64,000 nucleotides of DNA, taken from Heloderma charlesbogerti. Its lineage: Eukaryota > Chordata > Lepidosauria > Squamata > Helodermatidae. The position numbers were made by a program, and so were the translations under genes. Location of the stretch: positions 310,001-374,000 of the forward strand of contig JANEZZ010000522.1 in assembly GCA_026122225.1 (NCBI GenBank). Reading direction: 5' to 3'. This document shows positions 27,701-34,139 of the stretch, one piece after another; positions within the stretch are counted from its first letter, which is position 1; each line of letters opens with the position of its first letter. Under the pieces are notes generated by a model. It had not been told where the DNA came from and ran no database searches. It was given only the letters and a program-made list of their open reading frames with translations.

Positions 27701-30700
27701 GAGTGTTAAGATCAGTGCTCAGCTGCTTGCCTTGAGTAACTTCCTGGCTTGTCTTCTTCTCCAGGTTTGACTTGCCTACACATCAGCACCTTGAAAGGAA
27801 ACCTGCAACTGATGGCATTGCTAGTGAAGAATGGAGCTGACATTAATGTTCAGGTATGTCAAGGGCAGCTGGCAGAACTCCATCTCCTATATATGTCACG
27901 GCCATGTATGTTCTCTACTTTTGTAGTGAGTTCACCATGCAAGAAGAAAATCTGGTACTGAGTGCAGAATTCAGCATGCTGTAAAACTTCAGTGTTCTCT
28001 TTAAAAATACTGTGTTTGTTGTGGCAGTAAAGATTAATACTGAAAAATGTGTAGACAGAGCCTAGTCAAATCTCACAAGTGGGAGAGAAGAGGTTGAGCA
28101 GGACTTAATGAGCTGGGGCTCTGCTTAGCTCCTTGTCTTTATTCATGTTGAGTGAGATAAGAAGCAGAAAACATGTGTGCCAACTAAACAAATGTCTGCA
28201 ACATTACTTGATCTACATAACTTGTTCCAAGATGTATAGTAAAGCTTTTCTTGAGATTAAATTTTGATTTTTTTTAGAGCAGGTTATATACAGCCCTGAG
28301 AATGTCCCATTAGACTAGTGTGCTGTAATTACTGCCACCTCCCAGTTCACTGTACTGTGTCTGCAGCTCCAGGAACAGAACGTTCAATGGGGCAGTCATC
28401 AGAACTTGAACAGGAACTCCCATGCCTAGGCTCTTCTAGATTTAAGCAGGTTGCTGAAAGCCCTCAGGTGCTGAAAGGCCCAGAAAGAGCTCTCTTTTCA
28501 TATTACGTGTGGAACTTGTTTTTATTGGTGTTCCATTTTAGGAAGAGGTTTAGGAGAAGAGTACGTCAGTGCTTGGGTTCCCAGTTTCCAAATGTGTGTG
28601 AGGTGTTCCATCCCTTTGAGATTCTGCTTCAGATGCTTGCTGAAATGGCTGATCTAATTCCCTGCTCTCTTGGTCCTAGGATGGTACAAGTGGAAAGACG
28701 CCTCTGCACTTGGCAGTGGAAAACCATGATGAGATGTCTGTGAAGCATCTTCTGCGAATGGGGGCCCAGGTGGATGCCCAGATGTATAACGGTTGCACCC
28801 CATTGCACCTGGCGGTAGGCAGGAAGGACGCTGCTATTGCTGCCATCCTCTGCCATTCAGGGGCAGACACCTTGCTGAGGAATATGGAGGATGAGACAGC
28901 CCAAGACCTGGCTGATGGCAATGATGATGTGAGAACCTCTCTGGGTTTGGCTGCTCTAGAGCAGAGACTTGTAGGAGAGAGTGAGCAGTCTGATCAAGAA
29001 CTGAAGCAAGGCAGGGGTGCAGGCTCTGTGGGATAGTTCTCAAGAAGGTTTTGTCTCTTGGTAGAATGTGCTTCACGAATGGGGCTTGGAGTTCTGGCCT
29101 TGAGTGATTACGATTGTCTCTCGCTCCATGATGCTCTTTGGACCTATGATTTGCCAAACTCCAATTCAGATGATTTTGATCTTTATCTTTAAGGCCATAC
29201 AGCGGGGAGGTGCTGCTAAACTAGTTAGTCTGCCTCTGTGTCACCACCACCACCACCACCACCACCACCACTGTGGCACAGTTGCAGCTTCTTTAATGGC
29301 AAGCAGTTGGCGAAGGTAGGGCAGGCAGACTGTAACTGTTCCATTGCATGTGAGCACTTCGGCAACTGACCTCCTTCTTTGCTCAAGGAGGTGGGGATCT
29401 GAGCAAACCCAGAGCTACATGTAGGTCAGGATGAAACAACATCTCTTGCTCTGATGGCTGTCCTGTACTTTACGTCATTACCAACACAATCAGTTGGCTG
29501 AAACAGGACAATACTAAGGAATCCAAAGCCACCAAGTCTCCTTGGCTTGTACATGCAAAATATATAGGCAAACAGATATGGGAGCTGGTTCCTCCCCTCC
29601 CACTCTGTGAAACTTGCTGCAGTTCAGAGAGCATGGCCATTCTCCTTTGCCGGTGTGGTGTGTGGATAGAGTGTTGGCATATACTTAAGAGAGCTGGAGT
29701 CACATCACCATTCAACCATGAATCTGTGTGACCTTGAGCCATTTGCTGTCGTTCAGTCTATCTTACCTCACAAGGTAGTTGTGAGGATAAAATAGGATAG
29801 CCCCATGTACTCCACCTTGAGCTCCTTTGAGGAAGGGCAGGATACAAATGGAAAATGATTGGGATTACAATTCACATGTGTGATGAAATGATAACCTCCT
29901 TAAGCTGGAGGGAGTTACTAGGTCACCCTGTGCAGGGAGCAATTTAAGAAAACTGGAGAATTCCTAGGTATTCGCACCATGTTATGGCCTCAAGCAAATG
30001 CATGCCTATGATAGGGAATCCAGGCCTGGGGTGAAAGCTTTGGGGTGTATACATAGTACAAGTATCTGTGTCAACATTTTCTCTTGTTATTTGTTCCCAG
30101 TGCACATGTAAAGCTATCACTCATGGTAGTTTGCCTGTGGATCCCATGCCATCAAAAAGCGGTGCCAAAGCCAAAAAGGGAATGGCCAAACCCCCCCAAA
30201 CCCCAGCATATTGTAGCTTAAGGTCGCAATCCTATGGCCGCTATTCAGCAGCTAGACGGCCATAGATAGGTTGGTTCCCATGCTCCGAGGTCAGTTCTCA
30301 GGGACTGCACTGCAGCATGGATCGGCCCTGCGCTTATAAGAGGAGCGTGGAGCAGCGAAAACGGGGCATTCCTGGGGGCAGGGAGGGCGGAAGTGCCATT
30401 CTGATGCTTCCTATGTGTCATCCGGCTTCCATGACCCCCTGCTCCAATTTCCCATAGCTAGACAGCTGAAATCGGCTGTCTAGTTGCAAATGCAGGGCGG
30501 CTGAAGCACAGAGGGGACGATCCCCTCCGCGCTGCTCCTGCCCTGCATTGGATAGGCAGTCGCCTCTGAGTTTGGAGGCGGCCACCTATCCTGATAGGGT
30601 TGCGCCCTCCAGCTGTTACTGCCAGTAGCTAAGCCTTAGGAGAGGCATTTCAAACTTTTAGAATGGGGGAAAAACTGCACAGAAGCTGGGAAATGAGCCA

Positions 30701-31078
30701 ATGATTTTTGGTCATGGGGTAAGGGATGGGGCCATCTGGGGAACTCTGGAGGGCCTGATTTAGCCCCCAGGTGTGAGGTTCCCCACCCCTGCCCTATATG
30801 TTATCAGAAATCCGGCCTGAAATGTGTAGTAGAGTTGAATTGCCTACTCTGGCATAGTAAGTGCTACACTAGATAGTGGCAGTCATGGGTGAAGTGTAGT
30901 CTGTCCTGTGCTCTCTACTTTTGTCAGGCACTGAAACTGTAATATGAGTTCCTTGGCAGGCTCCCTGCTCAAATGCTAACCCTGTTGTTGTCTTCTCCTT
31001 TTGCCTTGACAGATCCTTACACTCTTGCCTTTTGATGACCTGAAGATCTCAGGAAAGCCTGTGGTGTGCTCCAGTTGA
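1449..31078 (+). CDS. NFKBIE: NF-kappaB inhibitor epsilon (IkappaB epsilon), six coding exons
   Basis: Joined exons: 1449-1852, 26334-26436, 27431-27662, 27765-27853, 28680-28928, 31013-31078; all introns are GT-AG and the phases agree. The product is 380 residues, close to the 361-residue form of human IkappaB epsilon. The N-terminal region carries the phosphodegron DSGIGS with Ser30 and Ser34, the IKK targets that lead to ubiquitin-dependent decay. Six ankyrin repeats follow from about residue 131 to 355; TPLHL cores are visible in repeats 2, 3, 5 and 6, with TLLHL in repeat 1 and TCLHI in repeat 4. The C-terminus has the family motif LPFDDLKISGKP. By family knowledge the protein binds Rel/NF-kappaB dimers (notably c-Rel and RelA) and holds them in the cytoplasm. 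Intron 1 is 24.5 kb and repeat-filled; intron 3 is only 102 bp. The ATG at 1449 is the only in-frame ATG in the upstream open frame and has A at -3. Confidence is high. Confidence 0.96.
2399..2518. mobile_element. Foldback element, family A
   Basis: The outer arms pair from TTCCTATAAAG to CTTTATAGGAA, and inward through CCCCAAT-TGATGCCCTCCA. The middle holds GGACTCCAACTCCCATAATTC, the core of the commonest foldback in this window. No coding capacity. Confidence 0.75.
2866..3013 (+). mobile_element. 5S-rRNA-derived SINE with a CR1-like tail
   Basis: 2875-2946 matches the internal promoter half of vertebrate 5S rRNA, with GATCTCGGAAGCTAAGCAGG and the C box GGATGGGAGACC at 2920-2931. A non-5S body (GGGCTGGACTTGATGGTCTT) and the tail CCTTCCAATCCTATGGTTCTATGA follow, as in SINEs mobilised by CR1-type LINEs. 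The 5' half of 5S is missing, so this is not a 5S gene. Confidence 0.85.
3014..4900. other. NFKBIE intron 1 DNA with short perfect hairpins, no gene
   Basis: No coding or RNA gene is seen. Three short inverted repeats stand out at about 4279-4320 (GGTCCCTGGG with a 7-base loop), 4428-4461 (CCTCTCCAAG with CTTGGAGAGG) and 4576-4597 (AGATGGGCT with AGCCCATCT). They lie in a 0.5-kb GC-rich patch that may be a decayed foldback element. Confidence 0.45.
4930..5010. mobile_element. Partial family A foldback
   Basis: Only the right half is visible: TTGGCTGG, GGGCTGATGGGAGTTGCAGT and CCAACAACATCTGAAGGGCC. Confidence 0.65.
5950..6230 (-). mobile_element. Possible degraded L2/CR1 LINE 3' coding remnant next to a family B terminus
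   Basis: The minus strand reads REGALTAVAPHLWNS, resembling the C-terminal end of L2-clade reverse transcriptases (compare [15 protein letters not shown] at 11.8 kb). 5980-6022 carries ATGTATGTTTAAAC and GCATAGGATTGCACTC, a terminus of the family B foldback. The frame is broken downstream. Confidence 0.45.
6942..7130 (+). mobile_element. tRNA-derived SINE
   Basis: The head has a B box GGGTTCAAGTCCCC (6997-7010), then CACTTGGCCATGAAGCTCAT and GGGTGACTTTGGGCCAGTCA. It ends in ATATAAATGTAACAAATAAA, a LINE-type tail. Other copies occur at 12.1, 18.9, 29.7 and 40.2 kb. This is the common squamate tRNA SINE pattern. Confidence 0.8.
8008..8127. mobile_element. Foldback element, family A
   Basis: The left arm CAGCCTTCCCCAACC, CCAGATGTGCTGGACTGCAA pairs with AGTCCAACACATCTGG and ATTGGGGGAGGCTG. 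A small hairpin loop lies in the middle. Confidence 0.8.
8426..8795. mobile_element. 370-bp foldback element (family E)
   Basis: Terminal inverted repeat GGCTGGGTTCGGACAATCAG at the left pairs with CTGATTGTCCAAACCCAGCC at the right. Pairing continues inward through AACAATGCAGC, GGGTTACCCTAATTACCC, GCATAGT and CCCACCCTACA to the centre near 8620, so the whole element is one long imperfect palindrome. It has no open frame of interest and is typical of a non-autonomous DNA element. Confidence 0.8.
9475..9606 (-). mobile_element. LINE or SINE 3' tail fragment
   Basis: On the minus strand: GTGTCTTTTTAGATTGTAAG, then TAAGCCATTCTGGGAGCCTG and GCTGAGGAGTGACATAAAAA, the usual L2/CR1-type 3' end with an AT-rich tail. 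Confidence 0.5.
9607..10990. other. NFKBIE intron 1 DNA with a short internal direct repeat
   Basis: A segment of about 36 bases, GCAGGGTTGGTGGAATAGCC followed by CTGGTCTCCCTCTC (from 9653), recurs about 112 bases later as GCAGGGCCGGTGGAATGGCC. Nothing else is recognised and there is no gene. Confidence 0.4.
10991..11270. mobile_element. Inverted-repeat element, family G (copy 1)
   Basis: It starts GCCTGGTCTACACATGCAGC then AAAATGAGGTGGTGGAATCC, and ends TCTACCACCTCATTTGCTGC then ATGCTTAGGCC, which is the inverted complement. A second copy lies at 20617-20934. Length is 280 bp, with no coding capacity. Confidence 0.8.
11650..12061 (+). mobile_element. L2/CR1-clade LINE 3' end with C-terminal coding remnant
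   Basis: In one frame it reads YLKERLQQHQGRR, then [20 protein letters not shown] and FRQALKTLLFRQAF, the conserved C-terminal end of L2-clade ORF2. A 3' UTR and the tail GCAGCTAATAAATCAAATAA follow. A very similar copy is at 58006-58392. The element is 5'-truncated. Confidence 0.75.
12070..12237 (-). mobile_element. tRNA-derived SINE (reverse)
   Basis: The reverse complement has a head ending AGTGCTGGACATGGGCCAAG, a B box GGGTTCAAACCCTG-like sequence, CATGAAGCCCACTGGATGAT and a CCTACCTCTCAGGGCTGTTG body, matching the copies at 6.9 and 18.9 kb. Confidence 0.7.
12390..12720 (+). mobile_element. L2/CR1-clade LINE endonuclease remnant
   Basis: Degraded translation LEVLLVKATLVHNMIAVIHD, then NLAYVTKTWLDE and RLESSGRG resembles the apurinic endonuclease start of L2/CR1 ORF2 (the NARS-VNK-IHDLI ... 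TETWLDE ... GRGGG pattern). Stop codons interrupt it. Confidence 0.55.
13031..14192. repeat. Inverted repeat arms around the Bov-B fragment
   Basis: 13031-13086 (AGAGATGTACAATTTCTGGA...CATGGAAAAAAACTGGG) recurs inverted at 14139-14192. The arms are about 55 bases and 1.05 kb apart. The interval holds the Bov-B piece. This is either one large foldback or two opposed copies of one repeat. Confidence 0.65.
13150..13560 (-). mobile_element. Bov-B (RTE-type) LINE 3' fragment
   Basis: The minus strand encodes NQSILQEIKPDCSLEGILKA, then KLKYFGHIMRRQDTLEKMLM and GKRKRGRPRARWMDDI, the C-terminal end of Bov-B ORF2. It ends with the typical GACTGACCGAATAAACAACA tail (reverse of 13180-13205). Bov-B is widespread in squamates, which supports the host assignment. 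Confidence 0.85.
14356..14805 (+). mobile_element. L2-clade reverse transcriptase remnant (thumb region)
   Basis: In frame: NLATVVHALITTHSDYCNML, PLKIVQKLQL, then YVTPVLKQFHCL and AQFKVLILTYKSLNGL. These match the region after the polymerase palm in L2/CR1 ORF2. The frame is mutated and the 5' part is gone. Confidence 0.75.
14806..14945 (-). mobile_element. CR1/L3-like LINE 3' tail
   Basis: The reverse complement carries GGGAGGGTGCTGTTGCACTC, ATGTCCTACTTATGGG, TTGGCCACTGTGTGAACAGA, ATGCTGGTCTAGATGGACCC and TTGGTCTGATCCAG, ending in TCTTCTT. Forward copies lie at 33.1, 41.7 and 54.5 kb. Confidence 0.7.
15390..16760 (+). mobile_element. L2-clade LINE remnant with YADD motif, thumb and 3' tail
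   Basis: 15.6-15.73 kb reads FFNTYMKLLSDVRELG, then CHQYADDAQL, containing the reverse-transcriptase active-site motif YADD. 15.93-16.34 kb reads SYVWEMDVQPVLDEVEFPLK, then HSLGVFLDPALR, with later frames giving VLKELH and LAQLKVLVLTFKALSGLG. 16.6-16.76 kb is the 3' tail, ending in (ATT)n at 16733-16755. Frameshifts and a tail-like insertion near 15.75 kb interrupt it. Confidence 0.75.
16875..16943 (+). mobile_element. LINE 3' tail fragment
   Basis: CATGAACCGCCCAGAGACTT, TTGGGCAGTATAGAAATG and TAATAAATAAATGA form a typical L2/CR1 3' end. Confidence 0.55.
17031..17161. mobile_element. Foldback element, family A
   Basis: CCAACCTGGTGCCCACCTGA and TGTTGGACTATAACACTCAT pair with AGTTGTAGTCCAACATATCT and GGAGGGCACCAGGCTG. 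Confidence 0.75.
17205..17572. mobile_element. Foldback element, family F (copy 1)
   Basis: The left terminus (GGTTCACATGTAACAAGAAG) is the inverted complement of the right terminus (CTTCTCATTACGTGCAAATG), and inner parts also pair (GGTTAAAAAGCCACCTGCAG region). 17284-17371 recurs inverted at 18375-18462 with only 3 mismatches in 88 bases. Confidence 0.7.
18212..18480. mobile_element. Compact hairpin plus family F segment (copy 2, inverted)
   Basis: A perfect 14-base arm GAGGGAAAATAAGC (18229-18242) pairs with 18256-18269, with partial pairing further out. 18375-18462 is the inverted near-identical copy of 17284-17371. Confidence 0.7.
18898..19114 (-). mobile_element. tRNA-derived SINE (reverse, near complete)
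   Basis: The reverse complement runs from the head (TGTGGTATTGTGGTTAGAGT), through the B box region, CATGAAGCTCACTGAGTGAG, CCTACCTCACAGGGTTGTTG and TGAGGATAAAATGGG, to the tail GGCAGGATATAAATGAAACA. It is the best preserved copy in the window. Confidence 0.8.
19215..19276. mobile_element. Partial family A foldback
   Basis: Right half only: CAACTGCAGTCCAACACATG, TGGAGGGCACCAGGTTGG. Confidence 0.6.
20617..20934. mobile_element. Inverted-repeat element, family G (copy 2)
   Basis: GCCTGGTCTACACATACAGC then AAAATGAGGTGGTGGAATCC at the left, TACCACCTCATTCTACTGCA and TATGTAGTTTAGGCC at the right. It has the same design and partly the same interior as 10991-11270. Confidence 0.8.
21695..21830. mobile_element. 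Foldback element, family A
   Basis: TTCTGGACTACAACTCCTAT and CATCCCCTGCCA pair with GGAATGATGGGGGGCTGTAG and TCCAAAACATCTGAAAGGCA. Confidence 0.75.
22365..22480 (-). mobile_element. Dispersed sauropsid repeat fragment
   Basis: The reverse complement reads GATGAAATGAACAGTG, CACAAAAGCTTATGCC, AATTTGTTAGTCCTTAAGGT and GCCACAGGGCTCTTTGTTAT. I recall this pattern as a high-copy repeat of reptile genomes; its class is not asserted. Confidence 0.5.
23783..23792 (+). promoter_or_regulatory. Candidate kappaB site in NFKBIE intron 1
   Basis: GGGAAATTCC fits the GGGRNNYYCC consensus exactly and is nearly palindromic. It lies in a locally GC-rich, repeat-poor patch (about 23.64-24.13 kb), 2.5 kb before exon 2. 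NFKBIE is a known NF-kappaB-responsive gene, so an intronic enhancer is plausible, but a 10-bp match alone is weak evidence. Confidence 0.3.
24725..24774. repeat. (GT)n-(GGGA)n microsatellite
   Basis: About 16 GT units run directly into four GGGA-type units. Confidence 0.9.
26334..26436 (+). CDS. NFKBIE: NFKBIE coding exon 2 (ankyrin repeat 1)
   Basis: Preceded by a pyrimidine tract and CAG, and followed by GTGTGT. It completes the split Thr codon and reads LLHLAIIH then LPNEVLEIQNDLFQ, matching ankyrin repeat 1 of IkappaB epsilon. The exon is 103 nt and leaves phase 0. Confidence 0.94.
27038..27066. repeat. (CT)n microsatellite in NFKBIE intron 2
   Basis: A CT run with one TTT interruption. 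Confidence 0.9.
27431..27662 (+). CDS. NFKBIE: NFKBIE coding exon 3 (ankyrin repeats 2-3)
   Basis: The acceptor is TTTACAG and the donor AAG|GTGAGA. It contains TPLHLSVYLEQSRVVQALVL and then NGNTPLHLAC, two ankyrin repeats, followed by the LQLQNWQG linker characteristic of IkappaB epsilon. It is 232 nt and ends in phase 1. Confidence 0.95.
27765..27853 (+). CDS. NFKBIE: NFKBIE coding exon 4 (ankyrin repeat 4)
   Basis: An 89-nt exon after an unusually short 102-bp intron. It reads LTCLHISTLKGN and ends LLVKNGADINVQ, an ankyrin repeat. The donor is CAG|GTATGT. Confidence 0.94.
28680..28928 (+). CDS. NFKBIE: NFKBIE coding exon 5 (ankyrin repeats 5-6)
   Basis: Acceptor CCTAG. It encodes 83 residues with two ankyrin cores (SGKTPLHLAVENHD and NGCTPLHLAVGRKD) and the conserved tail AQDLADGNDD. 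It is spliced at GAT|GTGAGA; reading past this donor would give a short unrelated tail, so the splice is preferred. Confidence 0.95.
29242..29271. repeat. (CAC)n microsatellite in NFKBIE intron 5
   Basis: Ten uninterrupted CAC units. Translating them gives a His run that is not coding. Confidence 0.9.
29640..29880 (+). mobile_element. tRNA-derived SINE (diverged)
   Basis: GGTGTGTGGATAGAGTGTTG, then CCTCACAAGGTAGTTGTGAG and GATAAAATAGG, and the tail GGGCAGGATACAAATGGAAA, matching the copies at 6.9 and 18.9 kb. Confidence 0.7.
30221..30608. mobile_element. Non-autonomous DNA transposon with 15-bp terminal inverted repeats (family D)
   Basis: Left AGGTCGCAATCCTAT and right (inverted) AGGGCGCAACCCTAT agree at 13 of 15 positions. 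The interior is GC- and CpG-rich (about 30.3-30.6 kb) with inner complementary parts such as GCTAGACGGC and GCTGTCTAGTTG. It lies in NFKBIE intron 5. No open frame. Confidence 0.7.
30609..30805 (+). repeat. Dispersed repeat, family H (copy 1)
   Basis: CTGCCAGTAGCTAAGCCTTA, GGAGAGGCATTTC, TTTTAGAATGG, GGGGCCATCTGGGGAAC and GTTCCCCACCCCTGCC recur in the same order at 62325-62520. Confidence 0.65.
31013..31078 (+). CDS. NFKBIE: NFKBIE coding exon 6 (C-terminus and stop)
   Basis: Acceptor TTGACAG. It reads ILTLLPFDDLKISGKP, then VVCSS and TGA. The LLPFDDLKISGK block is the conserved C-terminal signature of IkappaB epsilon. It is too short to appear as a separate long ORF. Confidence 0.94.
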   Translation: MLTLLPFDDLKISGKPVVCSS

Positions 31079-32970
31079 GCATCCTAAGACTTGAAGTGGA
31101 TAGTTAATCTTTGGGAGATGGACCAAAATGCCGCTGTATCTAGTTGACAGGGGCAGAGCTGGCCACAATTGAATCATTTCCCTTGTTGCACAATGTGAGC
31201 CTTTGTGTTTGTTCAGACACTTTTGATAGTGTGCAGGACTATGGGAGCTGGTGCAAGAGGAAAACTGCTCCTTGTACACTGATTTTCGTCCCTGGATGGT
31301 GACATGGAATTGCCTCCCTTCTGAGAGAGTTGAGTTCAGAAAGACTGGGCCTATGCTTGCTCTACCTGCTTTGTATAAAATAGAAGAAACCTGTAGAGAC
31401 CAGAAGAGGATGACTGTGTTTTTTTCCAGACTACACAGAAACTGGAGGTGGTGTCTTAGCCCACATTCTTTTTCCTCCTCCCCCTCCCCCTGCAAGTCTG
31501 TGATAGGGGGTTTTCTGTCTCCAGTCTGGTAGAATGATTTCTGTTTTAAAGATGCTTTCTTTCCACATAATTTCCTGACCTACCCACTGTGGCTCAGGCC
31601 TTGTGCACCGCCTTCAGTGGCCCCTCTAGGCTGTACTGTCACTCAGGCTTCTAGTTCTGTGGTGTCCAGATCAAAATTGCCCCACCTCTCACTCTGGCTC
31701 CGTCTGTTGCCTCCCATGGAGGATAATCCTCACAAATGGAGTTGGTGGGACCAGAACTTGCCTTTAGTGCCACCCAGCTGCCTCTGGGACATACAGTTTG
31801 AAGGCTGAGTCCATGGGGACAAACGTGATCTAAGTCACCTTTGCCTCAAAATAACTGGTGTTCTTGAGACCAGACCCAAGGAGACCCCTATTCTTTTTCA
31901 GGTCTATTCAGGTTTGCCAGCTAGTACTACTGCTCAGGCAGGTGCCAATTTACTAAACTGCTGTGCTGTAAATACCACACTTCCCTCAGGCAAACTAATG
32001 CTGCCAACTTGAAATTGTACTCTTACCTGAAGCTACAGTTCGGCTTGTGAAGCAAGGAAGAGCAGGGAAATGTCAGGGTTCTTCATCAGGGGTTGCAGGA
32101 TCCCACCTTGCACATCACTCTTGTTCATCTTGAACATAGGCTTTGTAGCAGATGTGTGACAAAACTCTTGTCAGGGGCTGCTTTCCCAGGTTTTGTTGCT
32201 GCCGATGGGAAAAGCAGCATAATTCACTAGAACCATTCTCTACATCCTAATTCATGGTATTTAACAGTGATGAGTTTAGGATTGAATATGTTGGCCTCAG
32301 CCAGTGGGTGGTCAGGCTTCCTTGCTTCTCTTTGGATTTTAAGTGGCGAGTTAGTGATCCTAAGCCACCTGTTATGAGAGGGCTGCAAAACTGACTTTGG
32401 AAATCACGGCCTGCAGAATGAGGGGACTTTGGATTCTGGTGTGTGTGTGTGCGTGTGCGTGTGCGGTGGCATTTTCCCTGTTGAGGGTTATTCTATTCCA
32501 TACAGAGGTTATAATCAATCAATCTCTCTCTCTCTCTCTCTGTCTGTCTCCATGTTTGCTGAGGTTGGTGAGAGAAGCATTTGGGTCATCAAGTGGCAGA
32601 AATAGAAGTTGCTTACATGCAAACCTTATTCTGGACTGGGGAAATTCCCAGCTCCCTTCCTCCCACTGTTTGCTGCCTGGGAGCGGCTGTTTGTAACGTG
32701 GCAAGTCCTGGATGGCGCAATCAGTTGGGATGTTTTAGGGAGAGGTTTTCCTCTTCTTCCCTATTTTTTAGAGGGCAGACTTCCAAGTAGCAACAACTTT
32801 ATGTATGTAATAACATTTTCCACCAAAATTCTCCTTGATTTTTGTATCTTGTTTTGGCTTGACACCATAGCCTCCCCACCTCCCTCCCATTCCTCTCCCC
32901 GGTCATGTTTTGTTATTTTAGATTTTAATGTTTCCCAATAACAAAATAAAGTTCTTGAACAGGATGAGTT
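31079..32970 (+). other. NFKBIE: NFKBIE 3' untranslated region
   Basis: After the TGA there is about 1.9 kb without recognisable coding sequence, containing a (GT)n tract (32439-32466) and a (CT)n tract (32523-32549), and ending at the poly(A) signal. No mobile element was recognised inside it, in contrast to the flanking DNA, which supports its being transcribed UTR. Confidence 0.65.
32945..32950 (+). other. Poly(A) signal of NFKBIE
   Basis: AATAAA is followed by GTTCTTGAAC and, slightly downstream, by T/G-rich sequence (GATGAGTTTTCTACTGTTG). It is the best 3' end candidate for NFKBIE, 1.87 kb after its stop codon. Confidence 0.65.
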
Positions 32971-33127
32971 TTCTACTGTTGCAGCTGGTATGATATTGAT
33001 TGGTCTAAATACAACCACTTCATAGTAATGTGTTCTCCTGCCAGTGACATCGTACATCTTCAGCTGGAATAGCAAGAAGCAGTGCAGATCAATTTGAACC
33101 ACACCACATGGAGAGACCCAGCATGTG

Positions 33128-33297
33128 TGGCATACTGTTCCCCAGTTGCTGGGGAACATGAGCGGGAGGGTGCAGTTGCACTCATGTCCTGCTTGTGGCT
33201 TCCCAGAGGCATCTTGTTGGCCACTGTGGGAACAGAATGCTGGACTAGGTAGGCCTTTGATTTGATCCAGTACAGGTGGTCTTAGGTGCTTATGAAT
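33128..33297 (+). mobile_element. CR1/L3-like LINE 3' tail
   Basis: GGGAACATGAGCGGGAGGGT, CTCATGTCCTGCTTGTGGCT, TTGGCCACTGTGGGAACAGA, ATGCTGGACTAGGTAGGCCT and TGATCCAG. Confidence 0.75.
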
Positions 33298-34014
33298 AGC
33301 ATGCTGAGCAGTTGGACTGTTGAGGAAGTGTGCAAGAAGAGAAAACTTTTTTAAAAAGTTGACTGTGAGTTGCTTAAGTTAAAAATGTTCTGCCACCTTG
33401 TGGCAAGTCATAATTGCAGCTCTTCCTTGTGATTCCATCAAAGCCATGCTGCAAGATAATGAAAGTCACACAAGATGTACAGGAGTTGAATGTTCTGGTG
33501 CCGTTATTGGTCACTGATGCCTTGTGAGAATGGAACAGGCAAAATCAGCATTTTGGGGTCGCTCATGGTCCAAGTCATGCTGTAATTGCTAATGCTTTGG
33601 TGGTTAGCTTCCTGGCCTCTGACCTCCATGTGAACTTGTATGTAGAGGGGGTCTGGCCTGGCTCTATGGCAATTTAGAGTAATATATATTCCTTACCTGT
33701 TTACAATGAAGTTATGTAGGGATGCCTTAGAACAGAGGTAGGCAGAAGGTAGATTGGCAAGTACTGGTAGATCTCTGATGTGACTTGCAGTAGATCAACA
33801 AGGATTTCTGGCTCCTAATTGTCTAAAAGTAGCACCAACTAAAAAAATCCCCCACACTTAGGTTGCAAAAAATAAGACCTGGCAGAGGGTAACCAGGAGT
33901 GGATTTTTATGTAGAAGGTCATATGAGCTTGGTTCTGGTACTGACCACAATTTCCTGGTCTGAATATGTGTGCTCAGAGGCACCCTGTTCCTTAATTTTT
34001 AGTGCTGGGTTGGG

Positions 34015-34135
34015 CAAATTGTGGCCCTCCAGATGTTTTGGCCGACAGCTCGCATCAACCCTCATTATTGGCTATGTTGTCTAGGGCAGATGGGAGCTGT
34101 AGGCAAAAACATCTGGAGGTCACAAGTTGCTCACC
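34015..34135. mobile_element. Foldback element, family A
   Basis: CAAATTGTGGCCCTCCAGAT pairs with the ATCTGGAGGTCACAAGTTGC end. The centre has the inverted pair around TTGGCTATGTTGTCTAGGG. Confidence 0.75.
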
Positions 34136-34139
34136 CCTG

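Noticed and set aside
29242..29271. His-rich peptide encoded by CAC repeats
   Set aside because: A simple trinucleotide microsatellite in an intron.
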